Source of the DNA: Actinomadura macra NBRC 14102
GTDB taxonomy: Bacteria > Actinomycetota > Actinomycetes > Streptosporangiales > Streptosporangiaceae
Length of the DNA stretch: 58,576 nt
NCBI RefSeq assembly: GCF_001552215.1
Contig: NZ_BCQT01000032.1
Coordinates: 1-58,576, forward strand
Direction: 5' to 3'
Part shown: positions 1 to 9,302 of the stretch, one piece after another
How the letters are laid out: each line of letters begins with the position of its first letter
Numbering within the stretch: the first letter of the stretch is position 1
Notes under the pieces: model-generated
Told to the model about the DNA's origin: nothing
Databases searched by the model: none
The model's input: only the letters and a program-made list of their open reading frames with translations
Program-made: the position numbers and the translations under genes

Positions 1-33
1 GGCCGGTGATCTGCGTGACATGGGTGGTGTCAT

Positions 34-1196
34 GTTGCGACCCCTCGCAGGGGCGATGAGGACCACCGCTAGAGGTCCTGGACGACTTCCGGTGGACAGG
101 GTTGCGACCCCTCGCAGGGGCGATGAGGACCGACCACTACGGGCAGTCTGGCGCTGCGGATGGCCACGTTGCGACCCCTCGCAGGGGCGATGAGGACGCG
201 GCGGCCGCCACCCGCAGCGGCGGCGGCCAACTGTTGCGACCCCTCGCAGGGGCGATGAGGACCGACGGCCGCGTCCCGGAGCCGGATCGGGTCGGTGTGT
301 TGCGACCCCTCGCAGGGGCGATGAGGACTGGCGCGGATTCCTCCGCGGGGCTCGTCGGCCTGCACGCGTTGCGACCCCTCGCAGGGGCGATGAGGACCTC
401 TAGCCACGTCGTAGCCCCGCGCCCGGACGAAGTGTTGCGACCCCTCGCAGGGGCGATGAGGACGGGTCGGGGCTCGGCGGTCATCGGATCGTCTCCGACG
501 TTGCGACCCCTCGCAGGGGCGATGAGGACGGGTAGGGGGTCAGGTGGCCGCTGCGCGCTCAGATTGTTGCGACCCCTCGCAGGGGCGATGAGGACGACCC
601 TGAGTCCGATGGTGATCAGCATCGCCCCCCCAAGTTGCGACCCCTCGCAGGGGCGATGAGGACGTCTCGGCGTTCTTCCGCGACACCCTGCAGGGCGCGA
701 TGTTGCGACCCCTCGCAGGGGCGATGAGGACAATCGCCTGAGAGGGGATCACGCGACAGGGGGGCAGTTGCGACCCCTCGCAGGGGCGATGAGGACTCGT
801 AGAACCCCGCGCCACCGACCCGCCCCGCAGGTGTTGCGACCCCTCGCAGGGGCGATGAGGACTACCTCAACCTGGCGCACGGTGGCCGGCTCGGCGCCGG
901 TTGCGACCCCTCGCAGGGGCGATGAGGACGGAGCATTCGGCGTGGTGGGCCGGTCCGTCTACCAGTTGCGACCCCTCGCAGGGGCGATGAGGACGCATCG
1001 GGCCCACCGTCTGGTCACCCTTGTCCAGGTGTTGCGACCCCTCGCAGGGGCGATGAGGACCCCCACCTCTGCGAGGATCATCCGGTACGCCTCTTGGCGT
1101 TGCGACCCCTCGCAGGGGCGATGAGGACGACGTCGTTATGGGACAACATGGCGCATCTCTCCGGGAGTTGCGACCCCTCGCAGGGGCGATGAGGAC
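34..1196 (-). CRISPR. CRISPR array 1 (18 repeats)
   Basis: Eighteen 30-bp repeats begin at 34, 101, 168, 233, 299, 368, 434, 500, 566, 634, 702, 767, 833, 900, 965, 1031, 1099 and 1167. All look identical and start gttgcgacccctcgc. Spacers are 35-38 bp and non-repetitive. The repeat contains a short palindrome (cccct/gcg/agggg). Positions 1-33 look like the end of another spacer, so the array probably continues left of the window. Strand is inferred: if the transcribed repeat ends in gtcgcaac, this array is read on the minus strand. Repeat and spacer lengths do not fit type I-E; type I-B or III is a guess because no cas gene is present. Confidence 0.97.
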
Positions 1197-1228
1197 CAGT
1201 TCCTTCAGCCACTGCGACGGGAGATCCG

Positions 1229-2188
1229 GTCCTCATCGCCCCTGCGAGGGGTCACAACATCTCCGGTCCACTGCCGACGCGCAGGTCTCCGAGGTCCTCA
1301 TCGCCCCTGCGAGGGGTCACAACGGCTTGAAATCGGCAAGGAGCGGATCCAGTTCTCGTCCTCATCGCCCCTGCGAGGGGTCACAACCGAGGGCCCCCAA
1401 GGGCATGACCCTCGACGACCTCTCAGGTCCTCATCGCCCCTGCGAGGGGTCACAACAGATGCCGTACACCTCGGCAACAGCTTCCTCTTCGAGCGTCCTC
1501 ATCGCCCCTGCGAGGGGTCACAACCCCTGTGCGGCAAGACCCCCGCCGAATGGACCGACCAGTGTCCTCATCGCCCCTGCGAGGGGTCACAACTCGCCCA
1601 GATGCGCGCCGACGTCGAACGACTCTCCCAGTCCTCATCGCCCCTGCGAGGGGTCACAACTCGGCCTGGACGAGGCAGCCGTCGAGCGCGGTGTGGAGGT
1701 CCTCATCGCCCCTGCGAGGGGTCACAACACGGAGATGCCGTGTCGGCCGTGGACATCGGCGACGGTCCTCATCGCCCCTGCGAGGGGTCACAACCCGTCC
1801 TGTCCGCCCATGAACATCAGCTCGCGCAGCGTCCTCATCGCCCCTGCGAGGGGTCACAACGCGCGCTGAACCGGTCACTGGGCGGCGACGACCAGCGTCC
1901 TCATCGCCCCTGCGAGGGGTCACAACCCCCCGAGCGGACCTCAGCCTGTTCGCTGACCAGCGGTCCTCATCGCCCCTGCGAGGGGTCACAACCCCCCGAG
2001 CGGACCTCAGCCTGTTCGCTGACCAGCGGTCCTCATCGCCCCTGCGAGGGGTCACAACCCCCCGAGCGGACCTCAGCCTGTTCGCTGACCAGCGGTCCTC
2101 ATCGCCCCTGCGAGGGGTCACAACATCGCTGAGCCGATCCGTGTCGGGATCCACCAGGGTCCTCATCGCCCCTGCGAGGGGTCACAAC
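1229..2188 (+). CRISPR. CRISPR array 2 (15 repeats, inverted)
   Basis: Fifteen 30-bp repeats begin at 1229, 1294, 1358, 1427, 1495, 1564, 1631, 1699, 1765, 1831, 1897, 1963, 2029, 2095 and 2159. They are the reverse complement of the array 1 repeat except for one base: every copy ends gtcacaac where array 1 reads gtcgcaac. Spacers are about 34-39 bp. Only 32 bp (1197-1228) separate the two arrays, so no leader lies between them, and the right end runs straight into a BTAD gene remnant with no AT-rich leader. Strand follows the same assumption as array 1. Confidence 0.97.
1927..2094. repeat. triplicated CRISPR spacer
   Basis: The spacers at 1927-1962, 1993-2028 and 2059-2094 are identical (each begins cccccgagcggacctcagcc), giving three tandem 66-bp repeat-spacer units. 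This is best explained by recombination or slippage between repeats, not by three acquisitions. The run lies near the right-hand end of array 2, three spacers before the final repeat. Confidence 0.95.
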
Positions 2189-2199
2189 ATCGACGAATC

Positions 2200-2374
2200 A
2201 TGCGGCTACAAGCCCACCTGGACCGTCCGGACGCCGTCCGCCGTACCTACCAGCTCCTCGCGGACCGCCTCGATGACCTCGACGTCGAACCCGATGACGA
2301 GACTCGTAAGCTCGTGAAGCTTCCGACGACGAAACGAAACGGGTGTGTCAATTTAACGGCTGATCTTGGTTGTT
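2200..2374 (+). pseudogene. 3' remnant of a BTAD-domain regulator
   Basis: About 40 codons from 2200 encode the last helices of a bacterial transcriptional activator domain (motifs RLQAHLDRPDAVRRTYQLLA, then DVEPDDETRKLV). The stretch aligns by eye with the C terminus of the LysM-BTAD regulator at 38.1-40.8 kb (LQTRLGHPDAAHRTYQLL, NTEPNDQTHQLL). Everything upstream has been replaced by the CRISPR array, which ends 11 bp before. At 2341 the reading frame enters an IS256-family element and reaches a stop at about 2374. Joining the sequence across the element gives KRN followed by TGA, so the IS landed exactly at the original end of the gene. It is not expected to be functional. Confidence 0.8.
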
Positions 2375-3719
2375 GAGTGGTCAGTTGTTGCTCGGGGTCA
2401 GGCGGCCCTCGAAGGCGATCTGGAACGCGTTCAGGGGTGCCTTCCAGCGCATGGTCCACCTCTTGCGGCCCTTCCCCGTCGGGTCCAGGCTCATCAGCGC
2501 CATGTAGATGCACTTGAGGGCGGCGGCCTCGTTCGGGAAATGTCCGCGGGCGCGGACGGCCTTGCGGATGCGGGCGTTGACGCTCTCGATCGCGTTCGTG
2601 CTGCAGATGACCTTGCGTATCTCGACGTCGAAAGAGAGGAAGGGCACGAACTCGGCCCAGGCGTCCGACCACAGCTTCACGATCGCCGGATACTTGGTGC
2701 CCCAGGACTCCTGGAACTCCAAGAACCGCTCCGTTGCCGCATCCTCGCTGGGTGCGGTGTAGACGGGCTTGAGGGCCTTGGCCACCTTGTCCCAGTCCTG
2801 CCTGGCCGCGTAATGGAACGAATTCCGCAGCAGGTGAACCACACACGTCTGGACAATCGTGCGAGGCCAGACGGTCTCCACGGCCTCGGGAAGACGCTTG
2901 AGTCCGTCACAGACCAGCATGAGCACGTCGTCCAGGCCGCGGTTCTTCAGTTCGGTGAACACCTGCAGCCAGTACTTCGCGCCCTCGCCGCCGTTACCGG
3001 CCCAGATGCCGAGGATGTCGCGGGTGCCCTCCACGGTCACCGCCATCACGACGTAGATCGGACGGTTGGCGACCTGCCCGTCCCTGATCTTGACGTTGAT
3101 GGCATCGACGAACAAGACGGGATAGACGCGGTCCAGGGGCCGGTTCTGCCAGTCGGCCATGCCGTCCATGACCTTGTCGGTGATGGTGGAGATGGTCTGT
3201 TTGGACACCTGAGCTCCGTAGACCTCGACCAGGTGCGCAGAGATCTCCCCGTGGGTGAGTCCCTTCGCCGACAGTGACAGCACCATCTCATCGACACCGG
3301 TCAGGCGGCGCTGACGCTTCTTGACCAGCTGCGGCTCGAAGGTGCCGGCGGTGTCGCGGGGAACCCTCACCTCGACCGGGCCGACGTCGGTCAGCACGGT
3401 CTTGGCCCGGGTGCCGTTGCGGCCGTTGCCGTTGTTCTTCCCGGCAGGATCGTGCTTGCGATAGCCGACATGGTCGGTGATCTCGCCCTCCAACGCCGAC
3501 TCCAGCACCCGCTTGGTCAGCTGCTGCAACAGCCCGCCGTCGCCGGTCAGCTGCAGCCCCTCGGTCCGAGCACGGTCCACCAGCATCGCGATCAACTGCT
3601 CGTCCGATGCCGCACCCTGCGGCGCCTGAACCGGCTGCTCGGCGGACTCGTCCTCAACGACGGTGTCACTCACTTGGCGTCTCCTTGATCATCGGATCCG
3701 CCGTTCATTAGACACTCCC
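2341..3719 (-). mobile_element. IS256-family insertion sequence
   Basis: The element is about 1.38 kb with imperfect terminal inverted repeats: gggtgtgtcaat at 2341 and, read inward from 3719 on the minus strand, gggagtgtctaat. The flanks are aacgaaac (2333-2340) and accgaaac (3720-3727), a probable 8-bp target duplication with one mismatch. The only gene inside is the minus-strand transposase. The ends were placed by eye and could be off by one or two bases. Confidence 0.8.
2381..3673 (-). CDS. IS256-family (mutator-type) transposase
   Basis: A 430-residue DDE transposase, of normal length for IS256 family members and intact. The catalytic acidic residues sit in recognisable contexts: the first D in FVDAINVKIRDG (about residue 185), the second D in VCDGLKRLPEAVE (about 255), and the E in CSTNAIESVN (about 360). 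The N-terminal part carries the family segment around LESALEGEITDHVGY. It fills nearly the whole element at 2341-3719. No frameshift or premature stop is visible, so the element may still be mobile. Confidence 0.95.
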   Translation of the reverse strand: MSDTVVEDESAEQPVQAPQGAASDEQLIAMLVDRARTEGLQLTGDGGLLQQLTKRVLESALEGEITDHVGYRKHDPAGKNNGNGRNGTRAKTVLTDVGPVEVRVPRDTAGTFEPQLVKKRQRRLTGVDEMVLSLSAKGLTHGEISAHLVEVYGAQVSKQTISTITDKVMDGMADWQNRPLDRVYPVLFVDAINVKIRDGQVANRPIYVVMAVTVEGTRDILGIWAGNGGEGAKYWLQVFTELKNRGLDDVLMLVCDGLKRLPEAVETVWPRTIVQTCVVHLLRNSFHYAARQDWDKVAKALKPVYTAPSEDAATERFLEFQESWGTKYPAIVKLWSDAWAEFVPFLSFDVEIRKVICSTNAIESVNARIRKAVRARGHFPNEAAALKCIYMALMSLDPTGKGRKRWTMRWKAPLNAFQIAFEGRLTPSNN

Positions 3720-3846
3720 ACCGAAACTGACGAGGAGGGACGGTGCGCATCAAGCTCGCGGGCGTTGGTCGCGCGCGAGGATCCGGTCGGTGCTTGGGCA
3801 GGGAAGACGCGTTGTCAGGACCGAGGGGATGTGATCGGGTATCGGG

Positions 3847-6800
3847 GTGGACGTCGACCAGTTCTTCAGCTACGGGCCGCGCGCTCCATTTGAAGTACAA
3901 CATGTCTTCACTGACCGGGAAGGGCCGATCCAGGCATTTCGAGACCGGTTCGCCCAACTAGCCGACCGGTCGTGGACCGTCGACGAACTACTCGACTTCC
4001 AGCGTCCGGCGTCCAACCTCATCGCCGTGTGTGGTGAAGGCGGCATCGGTAAGTCCACGCTGGCCCGGCGCGTCGCGTATCTGGCGGTGAACGGTGAACT
4101 GGACGGTTTGCCGCGACGAGGCGCGCACGCGGTACTGGACTTCGCCGACCCGGCCAGTTCAAGCTTCGAGGCCGTCCTGCTTCGGGTACGTGCCGCGTTC
4201 GCACCGCTTGCCAGATCGTGGCTGGCGTTCGATGTGGCGCTGGCCGTCTACTGGCAGCGCAAGCATCCGGGCGAATCACTGACGGCGTTCCTGCGGAAGG
4301 AAAACGCCTCGGACTCGCTCGGCGTCGCCGACCAGGTCGGTGCCGCCGTTGATCAGCTCCTCGGCGGCTTCGGCGCACTGTCGGTGGCGTACCGGGCGTT
4401 GAACCTGCTCGGCCGGACTACCGCGCAGAAGGCACGGTTGAAGCGGCTGCGGGCCGACCTGCCCGCGCTCGATCCGATCCTGTCCGAGCAGGACCCCGAT
4501 CGGATGCTGGGCTACATGCCGGTGCTCCTGGCCGCCGACCTGGAACGAGCGCGGCGCAAGCATCCGGTGCTGGCGCTGTGCGTGCTGGACACACTCGAGA
4601 ACGTCCAGCGCCTGCCTGCTGAGCGCGGTGGCCTTGAGGACCTCCTGTCGCGGTTGGTGTACCTGATGCCGAACGTGGTGTTCGTCGCGGCCGGGCGGCT
4701 CGCGCTGCGCTGGCACGAGCCGGCCAGGGCCGTCGCGCTGACCTACGGCGGCGAGCTCCGCTGGCCGGGCCTGGCCGGAGGCGACCAACTTGGCCTGGAC
4801 GGGTTCGACCGGGCGTCGGCCGAGGCGTACCTGACTACGCGGCTCACCGTGGACGGGACCCCCGCGATCGGCCCCGACATCCGGGACCAGGTCATCGCGG
4901 GATCGGGCGGGTCGCCGCTCTACCTCGATTTGTCGGCCGGGCTGTTCGGTCAGTACCTGGCACGCGGCGAAGCGCCGCCGGCCGACGCGTTCGGGCTCGG
5001 GTTCCCCGAGTTGGTGCTGCGGACGATGCGGGACCTGTCCGCGCCCGACCGTGACCTCCTACGCGCCGCCGCGCTACTCGAGGCGTTCGACGAGGACATC
5101 CTGCACGCGGTGCTTCCACACATGCGGCGCCGCCAGATCGAACGGTTCGTGCAACGCCCGTTCGTTCGGCGCGACGAGACGGTGTGGCCGCCGTACCGGC
5201 TGCACGAGAACCTGCGCCGCAGTGTCATCGAATGCGACGCCGACACCGACGACGGCTGGACACAGACCGAACGGACCCGCAACGCCGAGCAGGCGACCGA
5301 GCATCTCACCCGCGTGGCGCTGGAAGTCTGGGACGACGACGCTGACCATCCACTTGCCCTGGGTAAGCGGAGCAGGCGATGCGTGGCGGCGTTTCTGCTC
5401 GTCCTGCACGCGGCGGACGAGCATCGGCTGGCGCCGGAATCCCTGGGTGACATCGCCTACAGCCTCACTGTGCTCGGACACTGGCAGGTGCTGGTGTCCC
5501 TGCCGGAACTGTCCGACTCGCCGCAACTGGCTCGGCTGACCGAGGCCGCGCGGGTGGCGGCTCGCGGAGATGTCAACGCCGAGGACCGTTACCGGGCTTT
5601 GCGCGACCTGATCGGTGAACCCGAGGGCCCGTACGCCGACTATTTCCGGCACGAGTTGGCGAGCCGCGCGCATATAGCCGGACGGGTCGAGGAGGCCGCC
5701 GACCATCTGTCCGGCATCGAGCCCGCGTCGCTGATCGGTGCGAGTGCGCGGTTCGGATTGGCCGACAACGCGCTACGCCGCAGCGTCTACCGCTCCGTGG
5801 TGCGGCTGATGGACGGCGCGTCGCAGGTGGGTCCGGATCAGGTGCGTGCCGCCGACCTGCTCGGCCACACCTACCTGCATAACGCCCGGTTCGCCGAGGC
5901 GGCCGAGCTCTTCGAGTCGACACTGGAGGCGGCACGCGAAGCCAACGCGCCGCTGTGGGAGGCGCGCGCACTACGGCACCTTCTGCTGGCGCTGATGTGG
6001 CACGACCCGGACAGGACGCTGTCACTGCTCGGCCGGGCACGTGAGCTGAACAGCTCCGCAGGCGAACCGATCGGGCTCGCCCAGTGCGACATGGCCGAGG
6101 CGATGGCACGGGCGCTGCGTGGTGAACGCCGCGCCGCCACAACGCTGCTGGACGCGGCGGCGCGGCGCTTCGGGGAACTTGGGGCCTCCCGTGAACTACT
6201 GCCCGTCGAAGCACTGCGAGTCCTGCTGGACGCCTCCGGTGGCCGGACGGATCAGGCCGCAGGCACCGCGCGGAGCCTAAGTGAAGACTGCCTGCCTGTC
6301 TGGGCGCCGGTGACACGATCGTGGGCCGGGCTGGACGCCGACTTCAGCGCCATCGGGTGGCTGGATGACCCTGACTCTGCGCGCCGCCGCTGGTCAGAGA
6401 CGCTCGCCCGACTGCGGGCCCCGATCTGTGGTCCTCTGGACGTCGGTGACCGGCACGCACTGATCCCGACCGGCCGGGTGCCCGACGCGCTCATCGAGTC
6501 CGCGATCGGTGCCGCCTTGGGCAGCCCCGCGTTCGACGGCCGGCGAGACCTGGCGGCCGCGCTTGAGTCCCTCGGCAATGACGGTGTCGTGCGGGGGGCG
6601 CGGACGGTGGTGAAGGTGCGTCGGCGGCTGCACGAACGACTGGAGACCGTCCGGAACTTTGAGGAACTGCGCGCTGCGAAGGGCATCCGGGCGCCCCGGC
6701 TGCTGGACGCCGCAACGATCGGAGACGCCTGGTGGGCCGTCCTGGAACGCCTTCCCGGTGTGCCCGCGGACCGCCCGACGCCCGCACGACAGCGGGAACT

Positions 6801-7308
6801 CGGCCGCCAGCTCCGGCTCTGGCACTCCCGACCTCCCCGCGGCGGTCTGCGGCTGGACGATCCCGGCGCGCTGGGCGTCCTGCTGGGCTGGGCCCGGACC
6901 ACCGCCCCGGACGCCTACCCCACCATTGCCGAACACATCGGCGCAGCCTGCGAAGGGCTCCCCATGACCGCGCTCCACGGCGACGCCGCGGTCTGCCACA
7001 ACGCCCTGTTCGAAGGAGACGTTCTAACCGGGCTACTCGACCCGGGCGCGACCGAGGCCGGACCGCCGATGCTCGACCTCGCCTGGTCCCTGGCAGTCGA
7101 CATGCCGCGCGGCGCGGATGCCGGCCCGCTCATCGAGGGCTACGGCCGCGACGCCGCCGACCAGGACTCCTTGACCGCGCTGCTACCGCTGATGATGCTG
7201 CGCCGCCTCATCGACGCCCCGTCCCTCGGCCTCGCCGGAACCGACGGCATGTGGATCACGCATTGGCTTCGTGACCACCGCCCCGACCTGCTCACCCTGG
7301 CCCGATGA
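3847..7308 (+). CDS. STAND-like NTPase / helical repeat / APH-like kinase fusion
   Basis: A 1153-residue protein from a GTG start. Residues about 60-75 hold a P-loop (VCGEGGIGKSTLARR). A hydrophobic strand ending in LDTLEN near residue 247 is a plausible Walker B, and NVVFVAAGR follows, as in AAA/STAND NTPases. Residues about 550-870 are mainly helical with TPR-like pairs (for example AEAAELFESTLEAAR). From about 890 the sequence changes to an aminoglycoside-phosphotransferase-like fold: VVKV in the N lobe, LERLPG at the hinge, LHGDAAVCHN (catalytic loop, about 1042), then LLDPG in place of the usual IDW/DFG. It sits between an IS256 element and a convergent FkbM methyltransferase, near CRISPR arrays. 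No transmembrane segment is seen. A signalling or defence role is inference; the kinase substrate is unknown. An SD is weak and the start is uncertain. Confidence 0.8.
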   Translation: MDVDQFFSYGPRAPFEVQHVFTDREGPIQAFRDRFAQLADRSWTVDELLDFQRPASNLIAVCGEGGIGKSTLARRVAYLAVNGELDGLPRRGAHAVLDFADPASSSFEAVLLRVRAAFAPLARSWLAFDVALAVYWQRKHPGESLTAFLRKENASDSLGVADQVGAAVDQLLGGFGALSVAYRALNLLGRTTAQKARLKRLRADLPALDPILSEQDPDRMLGYMPVLLAADLERARRKHPVLALCVLDTLENVQRLPAERGGLEDLLSRLVYLMPNVVFVAAGRLALRWHEPARAVALTYGGELRWPGLAGGDQLGLDGFDRASAEAYLTTRLTVDGTPAIGPDIRDQVIAGSGGSPLYLDLSAGLFGQYLARGEAPPADAFGLGFPELVLRTMRDLSAPDRDLLRAAALLEAFDEDILHAVLPHMRRRQIERFVQRPFVRRDETVWPPYRLHENLRRSVIECDADTDDGWTQTERTRNAEQATEHLTRVALEVWDDDADHPLALGKRSRRCVAAFLLVLHAADEHRLAPESLGDIAYSLTVLGHWQVLVSLPELSDSPQLARLTEAARVAARGDVNAEDRYRALRDLIGEPEGPYADYFRHELASRAHIAGRVEEAADHLSGIEPASLIGASARFGLADNALRRSVYRSVVRLMDGASQVGPDQVRAADLLGHTYLHNARFAEAAELFESTLEAAREANAPLWEARALRHLLLALMWHDPDRTLSLLGRARELNSSAGEPIGLAQCDMAEAMARALRGERRAATTLLDAAARRFGELGASRELLPVEALRVLLDASGGRTDQAAGTARSLSEDCLPVWAPVTRSWAGLDADFSAIGWLDDPDSARRRWSETLARLRAPICGPLDVGDRHALIPTGRVPDALIESAIGAALGSPAFDGRRDLAAALESLGNDGVVRGARTVVKVRRRLHERLETVRNFEELRAAKGIRAPRLLDAATIGDAWWAVLERLPGVPADRPTPARQRELGRQLRLWHSRPPRGGLRLDDPGALGVLLGWARTTAPDAYPTIAEHIGAACEGLPMTALHGDAAVCHNALFEGDVLTGLLDPGATEAGPPMLDLAWSLAVDMPRGADAGPLIEGYGRDAADQDSLTALLPLMMLRRLIDAPSLGLAGTDGMWITHWLRDHRPDLLTLAR

Positions 7309-8062
7309 GACCGGCTCGGCGTGCACACGCGTACGGAATGTAGTTGTCTAGCACATTCGCGGGCACAGCAAGCCGCTCATGCAGGTCGTCCTGGTCGTCT
7401 CGCGCGTAGAAGCGGTTGAGCCCGTCGAAGAGCGCCAGCCTGTAGCCGGCCGCCAGGACGCCGGGCTCCCACTCCTGGTGACTCGGCTGAGCCGTAAGCG
7501 GAACGGTCGCCTCGACCACGATCACCCGCGGCTGCCACACCCGCAGGTCAGCCGACCGCAGCACGGCGGCCTCGGCTCCCTCTACATCGATCTTCAGCAG
7601 GTCGAACCCTGGTTCCGCGTGCGCACCAAGCACCGTCTCCAACGTGACGACCTTGACGAGCAGCTCCTCATGACGCCAACCGTCCGCGAGATGCCTCTCC
7701 AGGACGTCCCTGCGCAGAGTGCTGAGACCACCGCCCCCGCTCTTTCCCCGCCCTGGGACGATCCGGAAGAACATCGTGGTGCCCGGCTCACCTCCCACGG
7801 CCACGCGCAGGTTCACGTCGCTTGGCCGGGCCTGGTGAAGACGTGCGTGGCGCTCGGGCAACGGTTCGACGTTGACCCCCCACCAGCTCAAGCCGTCCAC
7901 GAGGTTCTTGGTCAGCGAGCCGCTGACGGGTTCCCCTGCCCCGACATCAACGAAGAACCCGCCCCTCTGGCCCGCGAAGGCGCGCATCAGCACGACGTCC
8001 TCCGCATTTCCCGCGTACGCGATCAAGTCATAACCACTCACACCCGCCAACCTACGGGCCAC
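7292..8062 (-). CDS. FkbM-family SAM-dependent methyltransferase
   Basis: A 256-residue protein. The SAM-binding glycine motif is FFVDVGAGEP (about residues 36-45), and the family motif FDLLKIDVEGAE lies near residue 155, followed by PRVIVVEAT. FkbM enzymes usually O-methylate sugars or hydroxylated small molecules. The GTG start at 8062 is preceded by ggggagg at good spacing. The 3' end overlaps the end of the convergent NTPase-kinase gene by 17 bp, so the two genes form a tail-to-tail unit with no room for a terminator. Whether they act together is unproven; the substrate cannot be told from sequence. Confidence 0.9.
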   Translation of the reverse strand: MARRLAGVSGYDLIAYAGNAEDVVLMRAFAGQRGGFFVDVGAGEPVSGSLTKNLVDGLSWWGVNVEPLPERHARLHQARPSDVNLRVAVGGEPGTTMFFRIVPGRGKSGGGGLSTLRRDVLERHLADGWRHEELLVKVVTLETVLGAHAEPGFDLLKIDVEGAEAAVLRSADLRVWQPRVIVVEATVPLTAQPSHQEWEPGVLAAGYRLALFDGLNRFYARDDQDDLHERLAVPANVLDNYIPYACARRAGLIGPG

Positions 8063-8312
8063 TCCATAAGCCTCCCCTAAAGACCGTCAAGGCGTTTGGT
8101 GGATGATCGTCGCTCTCAGGGGGAGCAATCAGGACTGCTTTCCCTTGTCGGGCCATTTCATGGCAGGATCGCACGATACTAATCATACGTCGGAAGAGTA
8201 TTCGCGGGCTTGACGAATCGATGTGAGTGTTCTTTGCTGGTGGCCGGTTCGCCGCGCAAATTCGCCGCTAATGGGACGCGGCGGCAGGGCGGCCGGTCAG
8301 GGGGATCCAGAA

Positions 8313-8674
8313 AGTGTCGAGATCCAATATCGAAACCACGGCCTCGGCAACGGGGGGCGTCGACGTCGTGGCGGCGCGTCTTCCCGAGGCGGGTTGATCA
8401 GATTCCGCTGGCGCGGCAGTTCGCGATGTTCCTCTTCGCCGGGACCCCGATCGCCTCGGACGTGGGCTTCGTGGTGACCGAGCTGGCAACCAACGCGGCG
8501 CGTCACACCCGATCGGGCCAGCACGGAGGTCGGTTCACCGTCGAGCTGGTCCTCGGTGGCCTGGCATACATCGGCGTCACCGACCTGGGTGGCGGCGGCT
8601 ATCCGATGGTGAGGCTGCCGTCCCGCTCGTGGCTATCGTCCCGAAGGACACCGGGCGAGCATCTAATTCCGTGA
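8313..8674 (+). pseudogene. broken RsbW-like ATP-binding (anti-sigma type) gene
   Basis: The core of a HATPase_c_3-type ATP-binding protein is visible: RRVDQIPLARQF, then the N-box VVTELATNAARHTR, then YIGVTDLGGGG. A likely original start is GTG 8313 (SRSNIETTASATGG), preceded by gggggatc, but that frame stops near 8398 and the conserved core continues in another frame, so a frameshift lies near 8375. The C-terminal G-box is missing; after GGGYPMV the homology ends and a recombinase remnant begins about 8670. A second, intact member of this family is at 48318-48929. Confidence 0.7.
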
Positions 8675-9302
8675 GGAACCCCTCATGGCGGGCCTGACCG
8701 AATTCTTCAACCGTGAGGTGTTCGGACCTCACCGTCGGGAACGCCTGCGCGCAACGCTCGCCCGGCTCGATGACACCCATCTCCACGAACACCGGGAACG
8801 CCTGGTGACGGTCGAGCGACAGATCGCGGAGCTGAAGCGCCGCAAGGAACGTGTCCTGGACTCGTTGGAGGCTGCCGACGAACCTACCCCTGCGTTCGTG
8901 AATTCCATCAATGAACGCACCACACGCATCGGCGCGGACCTGGAGGCCAAACAAGCCGCACTACGCGAACTTCGGGATGCGACTCCGGTGGCGCCGTGTC
9001 CCGAGTTGCTGGACCACTGCCCGACAGGGACGGTCGACCTTGATCTGCTACCTGAGCCGACCCTGCGGCGTCTGCTGGACGCCTTCGCCGTCCAGATGCG
9101 TCACGACAAGCAGGGCAACCAGGTTGACGTCCAGGTCACGATCACGCCTGAGACGGCGGACACGCAACTACGGGCCGCGAATGTAGTGATCATGGGGGAT
9201 GGTGGCGGGCCGGATGGTGATCTTGCAGCCATGCGCGTGGTACCCCCTACGGGATCCCACGCAGACCGGCTCTGGCCCCCACCCCACCGAACGGCCGCCT
9301 AA
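8669..9302 (+). pseudogene. C-terminal remnant of a large serine recombinase
   Basis: This frame encodes the C-terminal zone typical of actinobacterial phage-type serine recombinases: LTEFFNREVFGPHRRERLRA, then a charged coiled coil (ERQIAELKRRKERVLDSLE), then a LLPEPTLRRLLDAF segment. The resolvase catalytic domain and zinc ribbon that should precede it are absent: an in-frame TAA lies just upstream at about 8667. The first ATG (8685) is probably not a real start. This is a relic of an integrated element, joined directly to the broken anti-sigma gene. Confidence 0.75.

Noticed and set aside
69..2166. Several long open frames in both strands within the CRISPR arrays
   Set aside because: They translate repeat units (PHRPCEGSQ, LRPLAGAMRT and similar) because the repeat length is a multiple of three; not genes.
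2366..3277. Long plus-strand frame opposite the IS256 transposase
   Set aside because: It mirrors the codon pattern of the real minus-strand gene and has no family motif or SD.
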